A stretch of 64,000 nucleotides of DNA from contig CAJMNM010000013.1 of NCBI GenBank assembly GCA_905214795.1, positions 1 to 64,000 on the forward strand, written 5' to 3'. Position numbers and translations under genes: made by a program. Origin of the DNA: an uncultured bacterium (lineage in GTDB: Bacteria > Bacteroidota > Bacteroidia > Bacteroidales > Bacteroidaceae). Below are positions 53,703-62,056 of this stretch, piece by piece. A model generated the notes under the pieces. That model worked only from the letters and a program-made list of their open reading frames with translations. It had not been told where the DNA came from and searched no databases. Position 1 is the stretch's first letter. Each line of letters begins with the position of its first letter.

Positions 53703-54000
53703 ATAAAACCGGAGGTGAATGTGAAGGACCGGTGAAGGAGATGTGAAGGACAGCCCTTCACACTTAACATTCTGTCCGCCTGTTATTTGAATGGCATTGT
53801 GAAGGAGTAAGGCCGGAAAGTGAGAAAATACCCTTATAGGGAAAACGCAGGGGCGCGCGGGCACGATATTTCTTCCGTTACGGACGGAAACGATTCCCGG
53901 CAAGCGGACAAACGGCAGGGAAAGCTGCAAAATGTGACGGAATGCGTTCAAGAGTGACCGAAGGTTACCAAAAGCTGCCACGGCAGTTTCCACGCCGTCG

Positions 54001-54008
54001 TATATTTG
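54001..54008 (+). promoter_or_regulatory. Promoter -7 box for the VapE-family gene
   Basis: TATATTTG, 20 bp before the ATG at 54029; supports that ATG over the upstream one at 53942, which would lie 5' of the promoter. Confidence 0.6.
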
Positions 54009-54028
54009 TTCACAAAAACAAAAACGCC

Positions 54029-55414
54029 ATGGACACTATCAGCATACTTGTACGACGCGCCGCCAAAAGATGGGCGGAGAAACGGAAAGCCGGACGGAAC
54101 ACGGACACTGCAACCGGACAGCGCCCTGAAACCGTAGAACAGAAAGCGGAAACAGCGCAGAACGAAATACGGCCGGAAAAGGACAGGTCGGAAAACACGG
54201 CAGGCAGACCGGCCGTACAACCCGTCGCAGAATCTCCGTCTCAGACGACCACCGGTGACAAGGAACAGACGGAAGTGAGGCTGGAAAAGTTTCTCGCCAC
54301 ACACTACCGGTTCAGATATAACGTGCTGACGGAGATTACAGAATATGCACCGGCACGGCCGGCTGACGGACGCGGGCCGGATACGACTGATTTCCGTCCT
54401 GTCAACGTGCGGGCGCTGAACACCTTCTGCATTGAGGCGCACCGTGAGGGCATTCCCTGCTGGGACCGTGACATGGCGCGTCTGGTCAATTCGGCTTCCG
54501 TGCCGGACCATCATCCCTTTACCGCTTACTTCGACCGCTTGCCGGCATGGGACGGAAAGGACCGTATCGATGCGCTGGCAGCCCGTGTGTCGGACAGCGG
54601 TTTCTGGAAAAGGCATTTCCACCGCTGGCTGCTGGCCGTCGTCGCACAGTGGACGGGGCGCGACCGTCTGCATGCCAACAGCGTAGCACCGCTGCTGGTC
54701 AGCGCGGCACAGGGCATGGGCAAGTCGGCCTTCTGCCGTGCGCTGCTGCCGCCGGAGCTGCGTGCCTATTACAGCGACTGTGTGGACCTGAACGCGCCCG
54801 AGAGCGTCGGGCGCAAGCTGACCGAACTGGGACTGCTCAATCTGGACGAGTTCGACCGCATAGGTCCCAGACGTCAGCCGCAGCTGAAAAATCTCATGCA
54901 GCTTTCGTCCATGAACCTGCGCAAGGCGTACAGCCGCCATGCCGGCGCACGCAGGCGCATCGCCTCGTTCATCGGAACGAGCAACAGCCGTGAACTGCTG
55001 ACCGACCCGTCGGGAAGCAGGCGGTTCATCTGTGTGGAGGTGCAGCGCCCCATAGACTGCACTAAAATAGAACATGACATGATTTTCGCGCAGCTGAAGG
55101 AGGAACTGGCTCGGGGCGAGCGTTACTGGTTCAGCGCGGAAGAGGAGGAAGAACTGCAGGCACACAATATGGACTTTTACCGCATCAATCCCACAGAGGA
55201 CATAATCAGACGACGTTTCCGTATACCCAAGCCCGGAGAGACGCCTGCGCTGATGGCGCTTGAGGAGGTGATGGAGTTTATCAGGAAAGGAAACCGCTAT
55301 GCCCTGCGCGGAGTCAGCACGCAGACCTTTGCACGCGCGTTGCTGGCGGCCGGATTCACTCGCAGACACACACGTGAGGGGAACCGCTATGAGATGGCGG
55401 TGAGGCCGGCATGA
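54029..55414 (+). CDS. VapE/VirE family P-loop ATPase
   Basis: About 461 residues starting MDTISILVRRAAKRWAEKRK. An Arg/Glu/Thr-rich linker is followed by the VirE/VapE-type core: YFDRLPAWDGKDRIDALA, Walker A in LLVSAAQGMGKSAFC, Walker B GLLNLDEFDRI, sensor region RIASFIGTSNSRELLTDPSG and SRRFICVEV. A C-terminal winged-helix-like part ends ALLAAGFTRRHTREGNRYEM. Relatives are primase-associated SF3-like helicases of phage satellites and islands. Base composition is clearly GC-richer than surrounding genes, pointing to transfer. No integrase or other partner is adjacent; GTGAAG motifs flank it on both sides. Confidence 0.82.
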   Translation: MDTISILVRRAAKRWAEKRKAGRNTDTATGQRPETVEQKAETAQNEIRPEKDRSENTAGRPAVQPVAESPSQTTTGDKEQTEVRLEKFLATHYRFRYNVLTEITEYAPARPADGRGPDTTDFRPVNVRALNTFCIEAHREGIPCWDRDMARLVNSASVPDHHPFTAYFDRLPAWDGKDRIDALAARVSDSGFWKRHFHRWLLAVVAQWTGRDRLHANSVAPLLVSAAQGMGKSAFCRALLPPELRAYYSDCVDLNAPESVGRKLTELGLLNLDEFDRIGPRRQPQLKNLMQLSSMNLRKAYSRHAGARRRIASFIGTSNSRELLTDPSGSRRFICVEVQRPIDCTKIEHDMIFAQLKEELARGERYWFSAEEEEELQAHNMDFYRINPTEDIIRRRFRIPKPGETPALMALEEVMEFIRKGNRYALRGVSTQTFARALLAAGFTRRHTREGNRYEMAVRPA

Positions 55415-55427
55415 CCGGCAGCCTTCA

Positions 55428-55453
55428 CGCCTGTATAAAGGTGAAGCCGACCC
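55428..55453. repeat. Short inverted repeat after the VapE-family gene
   Basis: GCCTTCAC and GTGAAGC flank a 12-nt loop just past the stop codon. The arms repeat the GTGAAGG motif found upstream of the gene. Confidence 0.55.
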
Positions 55454-55522
55454 CAAAAGCGTTTTTTGAGATCGGCCCCGTTAATATGCATATTCAGCAG
55501 GTATTTCCGACAATAAATAAAA

Positions 55523-55572
55523 AGAGGGCAACCCTCCTGACCATTTTCAATGGCTTCCGCGGGGCGCCCTCT
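55523..55572 (-). terminator. Terminator of rubrerythrin
   Basis: AGAGGGC (55523-55529) pairs with GCCCTCT (55566-55572), with an inner CCATT/AATGG hairpin; on the minus strand it runs into CCCTCTTTTTATTTATT. Confidence 0.75.
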
Positions 55573-55598
55573 CCTTATATCTGAAATATTCTCTTTAA

Positions 55599-56150
55599 TT
55601 ACTTGTCACCAAAATAACGGTTGTACAAGCCCATGAAACCACGGCCATGACGAGCCTCATCCTTAGCCATTTCGTGAACAGTATCGTGGATAGCGTCCAG
55701 ATTCTGAGCCTTTGCCATTTTAGCAATCTCCATCTTACCAGAGCAAGCACCGCTTTCTGCTTCCATTCTCTTCTTCAGGTTGGTCTTGGTATCCCAAACC
55801 ATATCGCCAAGCAATTCGCAGAAACGAGATGCGTGGTCAGCCTCCTCAAAAGCATAACGCTTGAAAGCCTCAGCGATTTCAGGATAGCCTTCACGGTCTG
55901 CCTGACGGCTCATTGCCAAGTACATACCAACTTCGGTGCATTCACCTTCGAAATTAGCCTGCAAACCCTTCTTGATTTCAGGATCAACATCCTTAGCGAT
56001 ACCAATTTCATGTTCGGTTACAAATGACAATTCAGTTTCTACCATTTCCTTGAACTTAGAAGCCGGAGCCTTGCACTGTGGGCACTGTGCCGGAGCTTCT
56101 GTACCTTCATGAATATAACCACATACCGTACATACAAATTTCTTCTTCAT
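55599..56150 (-). CDS. Reverse rubrerythrin (rubredoxin domain first)
   Basis: A 183-residue peroxide-reducing protein. The N-terminal rubredoxin-like Fe(SCys)4 site uses C7, C10, C23 and C26 (CTVCGYIHEG and CPQCKAP). The C-terminal ferritin-like diiron four-helix bundle includes FEGECTEVGMYL, YAFEEADHASRFCELLG and KDEARHGRGF. This order is the reverse of classical rubrerythrin and is typical of strict anaerobes. It would reduce H2O2 in the cytosol. The Fur/PerR gene lies 69 bp upstream in the same direction, suggesting peroxide-responsive control. Confidence 0.92.
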   Translation of the reverse strand: MKKKFVCTVCGYIHEGTEAPAQCPQCKAPASKFKEMVETELSFVTEHEIGIAKDVDPEIKKGLQANFEGECTEVGMYLAMSRQADREGYPEIAEAFKRYAFEEADHASRFCELLGDMVWDTKTNLKKRMEAESGACSGKMEIAKMAKAQNLDAIHDTVHEMAKDEARHGRGFMGLYNRYFGDK

Positions 56151-56219
56151 AACTTCTTTAATTTTAGATGGTTGAATAAATTATTTAAAAAATCTCTTAA
56201 ACTCTGCTTTTTTATCTGT

Positions 56220-56639
56220 TTACTCTTCTTTCTTACCACATTCCTCACATATACCTTTATAATAGAAATGTACCTCTTCTACCTTAAAATGTATATCTTC
56301 GGGCATCAGATGAGGCGCGTCAACGGGCAACGGATAATCGAATACCCTACCACAACGCTTACACATAAAATGAGCATGAGGGTGAATGTCACCGTCAAAA
56401 CAAATCTTTCGCTCATCTATCGTCAACATCGTTGCCGCACCGTTGTCTGCAAAAAGGCGTAAAGTATTATATACCGTCGTCTTTGACAGTGTCGGAATCT
56501 CATCGGATAATGCCGTATAAACCTCATCAACCGTGGGATGAGTATGATGATTAAGCAAATAATCCATAATAGCGATGCGCTGTACAGAAGGGTGAATACC
56601 GTATTTCAGCAATGTGTTGATAGCGGTTGCGTTGACCAT
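56220..56639 (-). CDS. Fur family regulator, PerR-like
   Basis: A 139-residue metalloregulator. The winged helix covers about residues 10-80 (HPSVQRIAIMDYLLNHHTHP; TLSKTTVYNTLRLFADNGA); the dimerisation half has HPHAHFMCKRCG and CEECGKKEE, two C-x2-C pairs (C93/C96, C131/C134) for structural zinc. Position next to rubrerythrin favours a PerR role over iron uptake. The ATG at 56639 (MVNATAINTLL) is used; the longer frame would start inside the promoter. A palindrome at its own start site suggests autoregulation. Confidence 0.9.
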   Translation of the reverse strand: MVNATAINTLLKYGIHPSVQRIAIMDYLLNHHTHPTVDEVYTALSDEIPTLSKTTVYNTLRLFADNGAATMLTIDERKICFDGDIHPHAHFMCKRCGRVFDYPLPVDAPHLMPEDIHFKVEEVHFYYKGICEECGKKEE

Positions 56640-56652
56640 GTTTATTATAAAT

Positions 56653-56667
56653 TTGTAATGTTTACAA
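56653..56667. promoter_or_regulatory. Candidate PerR/Fur box
   Basis: TTGTAA-TGT-TTACAA, a perfect 6-3-6 palindrome, lies at the predicted transcription start of the fur gene. It resembles the AT-rich inverted repeats bound by PerR-type Fur proteins. Confidence 0.6.
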
Positions 56668-56669
56668 TG

Positions 56670-56701
56670 CAAATATAATCCAATTCTACATTACATGCAA
56701 A
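56670..56701 (-). promoter_or_regulatory. Promoter for the Fur/PerR gene
   Basis: On the minus strand TTTG (56701-56698), 20 nt, then TATATTTG (56677-56670). Confidence 0.8.
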
Positions 56702-56762
56702 TACAATCCGGCTTTTTTGTGAAATCGAAGTGTATTTTACCATTTTTTTAAAGTGTTATTTG

Positions 56763-56770
56763 TATATTTG
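56763..56770 (+). promoter_or_regulatory. Promoter -7 box for nadE
   Basis: TATATTTG, 26 bp before the nadE ATG; the -33 position is T-rich without TTTG. Confidence 0.6.
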
Positions 56771-56796
56771 CACTAAATCTTAAGGAAAACTAAAAA

Positions 56797-58722
56797 ATGA
56801 ATTACGGATTTGTTAGAATTGCAACCGGCATTCCTAGCGTAAAAGTTGGCGACTGCAAGTATAACGCCCAACAAATGGAAAGCCTGATAGCACAAGCCGA
56901 AGGGCGAGGTGTTGAAATTATCTGCTTCCCGGAATTAAGTGTCACCTCTTATACATGTGGCGACTTATTCGCGCAACAGTTATTGTTGGACGAAGCCGAA
57001 ATGGCACTCATCAGTCTGCTTGACTTTACAAGATCATTGGATATCATTTCCATTATCGGCCTGCCTGTGATCTGTAACGGTGCACTGCTGAATTGCGCGG
57101 CCGTCATACAACGTGGCAAACTGCTCGGATTAGTACCCAAAACTTATCTGCCTAATTATAAAGAGTTTTATGAACAGCGGTGGTTCACGTCCGCAGAAGC
57201 CGTAACCGATGCCAGCGTACTGATATGCGGGCAGGTTGTACCGCTAAACAAACATATCATCTTCAACACACCGAGCTGCAAATTCGGAATAGAGATATGC
57301 GAAGATGTCTGGGCACCGATACCTCCAAGCTCCACTTTAGCCGTTAAAGGCGCCGAAATCATCTTTAATCTCAGCGCAGATAATGAATGTATCGGCAAGC
57401 ACCAGTATCTGAAGTCATTACTTGCCCAGCAAAGCGCAAGATGTCTTGCCGGATATGTATTTTCCGGTTGCGGATTCGGAGAAAGTACACAGGATGTTGT
57501 TTTTGCCGGAAACGGATTTATCTTCGAAAACGGTAAATTGCTGGCGGAGAATGAACGCTTTTCTCTTAAAGAACAACTTATCATCAGTGAGATTGACGTT
57601 GAACGCTTAAGAAGCGAACGCCGGGTGAACACCACTTTTGCAGCTACGATAGCCCAACTGAAAGATTTCAAATCGACCCAGATTGATACAGAGCTTTTTG
57701 TACCTAAAGACTTTGAGATTACACGTAAGATTCATCCTCTGCCCTTTGTTCCGCAAGGTAAAGAACTGGACGAACGCTGCGAGGATATCTTTGCGATTCA
57801 GACCATGGGACTGGCCAAACGGCTTGTCCATACACAGGCTCAAACGGCAGTAGTAGGTATCTCGGGCGGACTTGATTCTACTTTGGCGTTACTGGTATGT
57901 GTCCGCACTTTCGACAAACTGGGTTTGCCTAGAAAAAACATCATAGGCGTTACCATGCCCGGATTCGGTACTACCGGACGGACTTATCATAACGCACTCG
58001 ACCTGATGAAAGGACTTGGTGTGACACAACGTGAAATCAGCATTAAACAGGCATGCATCCAACACTTCAGCGATCTTAATGTGGATATGGAGAAGCACGA
58101 TGTTACCTACGAAAACGGTCAGGCCAGAGAACGTACGCAAATATTAATGGATGTAGCCAACCAAATGAACGGACTTGTTATCGGTACCGGCGACCTGTCT
58201 GAACTTGCCTTAGGCTGGGCAACATATAACGGCGACCACATGAGTATGTATGGTGTCAACGCTTCTATTCCCAAAACCCTGGTGAAACATCTGGTTAACT
58301 GGGTTGCTGACCGCATGGACGAGGACATTGTAAAAACGACATTAAAGGACATTATAGATACACCTATAAGTCCGGAGCTCATCCCGGCAGACGAGAATGG
58401 CAATATCAGCCAAAAAACAGAAGACCTGGTGGGTCCGTACGAATTGCACGACTTTTTCCTTTATTATACATTGCGTTTCGGCTTCAGACCTTCGAAAATC
58501 TATTTTTTAGCTAAAAAAGCTTTCCAAAAAACTTATGAGGACGAAACAATTAAAAAATGGCTGACCATATTTTTCCGCCGTTTCTTCGCGCAGCAGTTCA
58601 AACGCTCATGCTTGCCCGACGGTCCAAAAGTAGGCAGCTGCTCATTAAGTCCACGCGGTGACTGGCGTATGCCAAGCGACGCTTCGTCAGCAGCCTGGCT
58701 GGAAGAGTGCAACAAGCTTTAA
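56797..58722 (+). CDS. nadE: Glutamine-dependent NAD+ synthetase
   Basis: A 641-residue two-domain enzyme. The N-terminal nitrilase-like glutaminase domain (about 1-290) has the Glu-Lys-Cys triad in CFPELSVTSYTCG, VPKTYLPNYKEFYE and FGIEICEDVW. The C-terminal synthetase domain (about 330-641) has the ATP-pyrophosphatase P-loop VVGISGGLDSTLALL and GTGDLSELALGWATYNGDHM. It converts deamido-NAD+ to NAD+ using glutamine ammonia. Full length; a terminator follows. Confidence 0.95.
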   Translation: MNYGFVRIATGIPSVKVGDCKYNAQQMESLIAQAEGRGVEIICFPELSVTSYTCGDLFAQQLLLDEAEMALISLLDFTRSLDIISIIGLPVICNGALLNCAAVIQRGKLLGLVPKTYLPNYKEFYEQRWFTSAEAVTDASVLICGQVVPLNKHIIFNTPSCKFGIEICEDVWAPIPPSSTLAVKGAEIIFNLSADNECIGKHQYLKSLLAQQSARCLAGYVFSGCGFGESTQDVVFAGNGFIFENGKLLAENERFSLKEQLIISEIDVERLRSERRVNTTFAATIAQLKDFKSTQIDTELFVPKDFEITRKIHPLPFVPQGKELDERCEDIFAIQTMGLAKRLVHTQAQTAVVGISGGLDSTLALLVCVRTFDKLGLPRKNIIGVTMPGFGTTGRTYHNALDLMKGLGVTQREISIKQACIQHFSDLNVDMEKHDVTYENGQARERTQILMDVANQMNGLVIGTGDLSELALGWATYNGDHMSMYGVNASIPKTLVKHLVNWVADRMDEDIVKTTLKDIIDTPISPELIPADENGNISQKTEDLVGPYELHDFFLYYTLRFGFRPSKIYFLAKKAFQKTYEDETIKKWLTIFFRRFFAQQFKRSCLPDGPKVGSCSLSPRGDWRMPSDASSAAWLEECNKL

Positions 58723-58743
58723 GCCTAACAGCAATAAATTTAA

Positions 58744-58786
58744 AAAACGTACACTGCAATTCATAACAGTGTACGTTTTGTTTTTT
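58744..58786. terminator. Terminator between nadE and arsC
   Basis: AAAACGTACACTG (58744-58756) pairs perfectly with CAGTGTACGTTTT (58767-58779), followed by GTTTTTT; it also serves the convergent arsC side. Confidence 0.88.
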
Positions 58787-58796
58787 CCGCAGTTCT

Positions 58797-59222
58797 TTAA
58801 CTGTTCCTGCCGATCTCCGTAACATAAAACCGCATAAAGGCTTCTTTTATCTCATCGCGCACACGACGAAATTCCGCTTTTACAAAATCCTCGTCTCCAG
58901 TAGCGTGTGACGGATCGTCGAAACCGATGTGCAAGCGTTTGCCAACATTCCCCGTAAAAAGAGGACAACGCTTATCGGCATTCTCACAAACGGTAATCAC
59001 ATAATCCCACTTCTTCTCCAAATATATATTCACATTGGTCGGAACGTGTTTGCCGATATCCACACCAACCTCACGCATCACCTCTACAGCATAAGGATTG
59101 ACCGCATTTGCCGGCTCCGTACCTCCTGAATATACATGTAAAGACTCATCAAATGACTGTAAGAAGCCATGAGCCATCTGGCTTCTGCAACTGTTTCCCG
59201 TACACAGAATCAATATTTCCAT
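58797..59222 (-). CDS. arsC: Arsenate reductase ArsC (LMW-phosphatase type)
   Basis: A 141-residue reductase with the phosphatase-like P-loop CTGNSCRS (residues 7-14), SGGTEPANAVNPYAVEVM, a second redox-Cys region VITVCENADKRCP and the general-acid loop FDDPSHATG. It reduces arsenate to arsenite, drawing electrons from thioredoxin. It is the last gene of the ars cluster, 54 bp after the permease gene. Confidence 0.92.
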   Translation of the reverse strand: MEILILCTGNSCRSQMAHGFLQSFDESLHVYSGGTEPANAVNPYAVEVMREVGVDIGKHVPTNVNIYLEKKWDYVITVCENADKRCPLFTGNVGKRLHIGFDDPSHATGDEDFVKAEFRRVRDEIKEAFMRFYVTEIGRNS

Positions 59223-59276
59223 TAAAATTACTTTTTAAGTTTAAATATGCCACCAATGCCTGCTCAATAACATGTC

Positions 59277-60245
59277 TTACATAAAACAATTAAACAAATA
59301 ACCCGATAATATGATAAAAAACGCTACCGTACCAAAGAATATGCCTATCAGACGCCAGGTCATTACTTTCTTCAGCAATGTAGCCTCCGGCAATGAAAGG
59401 CCAACAACAGCCATCATAAAGGCAATGGCCGTACCCAACGGAATACCCTTTGCCACAAAGACTTCGATGACAGGCACTATTCCGGCCGCATTGGCATACA
59501 TTGGAACTGCCAACAAGACAGAAAGCGGCACTGCCAGCCAGTTGTCCTTTGACATATACTGCTCGAAAAAGCCCTCGGGTACAAAACCATGCATAAACGC
59601 CCCTATACCGATACCTATCAATATATATAACAATACGCCTCTCACTATGCTCCACGCATCACGTATGATGACAGGAAGACGTTTTATAAAAGCCGTGTGC
59701 TCTCTCTCCCACTCGTTACTCTGTAAAGAAGAATCAACCTGAATCTGTTTCACCCAGTCGCTAAGATACGGCGATAAACGCATTTTGCCAAGTACTATTC
59801 CTCCAATCACACCCAGCAGGATACCACTAACCACGTAAATCAATGTTACCTTTAAACCAAAGGTACCCAGAAACATCGCGACAGCAACTTCATTTACAAG
59901 CGGAGATGTTATCAAGAAAGCAAATGTAACACCCAAAGGTATCCCTCCTTTCACAAACCCAATAAATAAAGGAATTGACGAGCATGAACAAAACGGCGTA
60001 ATTGCTCCAAACAATGACGCAAGCAAATATTGCAGGCCGTACATCTTATGTGTGGCCAGGTAATGTCTTAAACGCTCTATCGGGAAATAAGCGTTGATGA
60101 CTCCCATCAACACACTGATAAAGAATAATAGAATCAGGATTTTTATGGTATCATAGAAGAAAAAGTTGACAGCAACTGCCAGCCGGGAACCTGAATCCAG
60201 ACCGAATACCTCATAAACAAGCCAATCAGCAAAACTCTGTATCAT
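59277..60245 (-). CDS. ArsP-type permease
   Basis: A 322-residue membrane protein with eight or more helices of the PF03773 (ArsP_1/permease) family. Diagnostic parts are ITPFCSCSSIPLFIGFVKGG with its Cys-rich motif, LITSPLVNEVAVAMFLGTFG and VPMYANAAGIVPVIE. Relatives export trivalent organoarsenicals or other soft-metal species. It sits between the thioredoxin-like and arsC genes; a hairpin separates it from the former, so its expression may be partly independent. Confidence 0.88.
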   Translation of the reverse strand: MIQSFADWLVYEVFGLDSGSRLAVAVNFFFYDTIKILILLFFISVLMGVINAYFPIERLRHYLATHKMYGLQYLLASLFGAITPFCSCSSIPLFIGFVKGGIPLGVTFAFLITSPLVNEVAVAMFLGTFGLKVTLIYVVSGILLGVIGGIVLGKMRLSPYLSDWVKQIQVDSSLQSNEWEREHTAFIKRLPVIIRDAWSIVRGVLLYILIGIGIGAFMHGFVPEGFFEQYMSKDNWLAVPLSVLLAVPMYANAAGIVPVIEVFVAKGIPLGTAIAFMMAVVGLSLPEATLLKKVMTWRLIGIFFGTVAFFIILSGYLFNCFM

Positions 60246-60293
60246 AAATCTTATTTTTTATGTTTGTATTTTAACGAACACTTATAAGTAAAC

Positions 60294-60335
60294 AAAAGCG
60301 GCATTCATACCCCGTCCAGTTTTCTGCCGCCTTTT
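60294..60335 (-). terminator. Internal terminator or attenuator in the ars cluster
   Basis: On the minus strand AAAAGGCGGCA pairs with TGCCGCTTTT (one bulge/mismatch) and ends TTTTGTTT, between the thioredoxin-like and permease genes. Confidence 0.6.
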
Positions 60336-60349
60336 AACCAATCACTTCC

Positions 60350-60586
60350 CTATAAAAGTCCCAGAAGTTTTTTCACTTCATTTTCTGTCGGGACCTTTCC
60401 CTTCAATTTTACCTCGCCATCAATTACTACGGCCGGTGTAGACATAATATTATAATTCATTATTTCCATAATATCATCTACCTTTACCAGCTTTACATCC
60501 AGATTATTTTCTTTCACTACTTTTTCAATCACCTGATAGGCAGACTTGCATTTGCAACAGCCCGGACCCAAAACCTTAATTTCCAT
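60350..60586 (-). CDS. Small thioredoxin-like redox protein
   Basis: A 78-residue glutaredoxin/thioredoxin-fold protein of the MTH895/redox-active-disulfide-protein-2 type: MEIKVLGPGCCKCK with the C10-x2-C13 pair, and IMSTPAVVIDGE with the cis-Pro. In ars clusters of Bacteroides such proteins accompany ArsF/ArsG and ArsC, and it probably supplies or relays electrons; that role is inferred. It starts 29 bp after the ArsG-like gene. Confidence 0.9.
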   Translation of the reverse strand: MEIKVLGPGCCKCKSAYQVIEKVVKENNLDVKLVKVDDIMEIMNYNIMSTPAVVIDGEVKLKGKVPTENEVKKLLGLL

Positions 60587-60615
60587 TTTTGTTTCTTTTT
60601 TGATGAATTATTTAA

Positions 60616-61323
60616 TTAAAAATACATGATATATCCATAATAGATACCGATGAAAATAAAAACTACCCCGACAATGACATTAAGCCATCTCTGAAATATT
60701 TGTATTTTACCGTAAAAGAGTCCTATTTTCTGTGCGCTGAACGCTAAAATCCACGCGACAGCCAATACCGGTATGGCTGTGGCGACAGCATAAACCGCAG
60801 GTAACAAATAACCGCCGGCTGTTGTTGCCGACATGGGTATCAACATCCCAAAATAGAACACGCCACTTGTCGGGCAAAAAGCCAAGGCGAACAAAACACC
60901 TATCAGAAATGCTCCCCAACCACCTTTTCGGGACAAACCGCCGGCATCGCCATTGAAGCCAAATCCCGGCAACCTGATTCGGTCACCGACGAGCAAGAAT
61001 ACTCCTATCAGTAACAATAAGGGACTTAACAACCATTCGCCCCACTTGCCTATCGTATTCTGAACTCCAAACAAACCTAAGCCTTGTTTCAAGATGACAA
61101 TGAGCACCACTCCCAACAACGTATATGCCAACACACGACCTAACGTATAAAGAAGACCGTTAAGCAGAATTTTCTTACGGCTGCCAATCTGCTTGCTGAT
61201 AAACCCTATAGCCGCAATATTTGTGGCTAACGGACAAGGCGAAAGCGCTGTCAGCAATCCTAATAAAAACGCGGTAATAACAGGAGTAGAATTATTCTCC
61301 AATAAAGTCTGCAACCAATCCAT
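60616..61323 (-). CDS. ArsG-like/DsbD-family membrane protein
   Basis: About 235 residues with six or more helices of the CcdA/DsbD electron-transfer superfamily. ALSPCPLATNIAAIGF and FALAFCPTSGVFYFGM hold the paired Cys-Pro motifs. In Bacteroides ars clusters this type has been named ArsG. It could move reducing equivalents to periplasmic ArsF rather than transport arsenicals itself. The ATG at 61323 (MDWLQTLLEN) is 4 bp beyond the ArsF stop; the longer frame begins at a TTG. Confidence 0.85.
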   Translation of the reverse strand: MDWLQTLLENNSTPVITAFLLGLLTALSPCPLATNIAAIGFISKQIGSRKKILLNGLLYTLGRVLAYTLLGVVLIVILKQGLGLFGVQNTIGKWGEWLLSPLLLLIGVFLLVGDRIRLPGFGFNGDAGGLSRKGGWGAFLIGVLFALAFCPTSGVFYFGMLIPMSATTAGGYLLPAVYAVATAIPVLAVAWILAFSAQKIGLFYGKIQIFQRWLNVIVGVVFIFIGIYYGYIMYF

Positions 61324-61327
61324 AGTT

Positions 61328-61771
61328 TTATTGTTCAAGCATACTGTCTACGGCCATTACCACACCTTCCCTAAACTTCCCGGGGGATTTTCTTGCATTG
61401 CCAAACGCAAATTCTGTCATATTCTTAAACGTCTCCTTACCATCTTTATGTTTAACTACAAACAGGGCAGACCACGTCACTTCATATTTTTCGGCCAATG
61501 CCTCATTCTCACTTTTACTGATGTCAACAACCTTGTATACTACACTGCCATTCTTTATTTGTGGAGCAAATCTTTCTTCAACGGCAGCTTTGGCATTCTT
61601 GTCGATAGCAATACAGGTGGCACAACGTTGCTTGCCATGAAAATACAAAACCTCTACATAATTCCCGGCTGTCTCTGTTTTCCGCTCATTATCAGCCTTC
61701 TTATTCTCTCCATTTGTGTTACAGGCTACAAAAGTCAAACACATGACCAATAAAAATAAAACTTTTCTCAT
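61328..61771 (-). CDS. ArsF-like thioredoxin-fold lipoprotein
   Basis: About 147 residues. Lipoprotein signal MRKVLFLLVMCLTFVACN with lipobox Cys17, then a thioredoxin-like domain with HGKQRCATCIAID (C50-x2-C53) and a C-terminal ALFVVKHKDGKETF strand region. This matches the family called nitrophenyl compound nitroreductase subunit ArsF. It is first in the operon and would receive electrons from the ArsG-like membrane protein in the periplasm. The ATG at 61771 gives a good signal peptide; the longer frame does not. Confidence 0.87.
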   Translation of the reverse strand: MRKVLFLLVMCLTFVACNTNGENKKADNERKTETAGNYVEVLYFHGKQRCATCIAIDKNAKAAVEERFAPQIKNGSVVYKVVDISKSENEALAEKYEVTWSALFVVKHKDGKETFKNMTEFAFGNARKSPGKFREGVVMAVDSMLEQ

Positions 61772-61874
61772 TCTCAATATATTTAAATTAGTATTTCGTA
61801 AAACAACGAACATTAAAGAGAAAATAATCCGCATATCAATTAAATGAATTACTTCTTTATTCGTTTGTTGTTCG

Positions 61875-61905
61875 CAAAAATACAAACATTATCTAAAACT
61901 ACAAA
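61875..61905 (-). promoter_or_regulatory. Promoter for the ars cluster
   Basis: On the minus strand TTTG (61905-61902), 19 nt, then TATTTTTG (61882-61875); a leader of about 95 nt follows with TTCGT...ACGAA (61795-61811). Confidence 0.75.
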
Positions 61906-62056
61906 TTAAATCATAGTTTTTTTAAAAAGAGAAAGGTACTTTCCATCCGGACAATCACTTCCCTTTTAACTGAATCATAACAATAAAAATTGACTGAAGA
62001 ATCTCCATATCAAAACCGGCACATCATACAGAGAACATTACAGAAGAAATCATAAA

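Larger units (their letters stand above)
53107..54028. other. Gene-free repeat region upstream of the VapE-family gene
   Basis: These 0.9 kb hold no gene. The left part is AT-rich and unremarkable; 53369-53850 has about ten GTGAAGG/CCTTCAC motifs plus modules A and B. The open frame at 53414-53770 (minus) is only the repeat read through and should not be annotated. Confidence 0.7.

Noticed and set aside
53948..55456. Long minus-strand open frame of 502 codons antisense to the VapE-family gene
   Set aside because: It is a shadow created by the GC-rich sense gene; no signal, domain or promoter supports it, while the plus strand has Walker motifs.
47600..55600. Integrated prophage
   Set aside because: No capsid, terminase, tail, lysis or integrase genes; the VapE-family gene alone is not enough.
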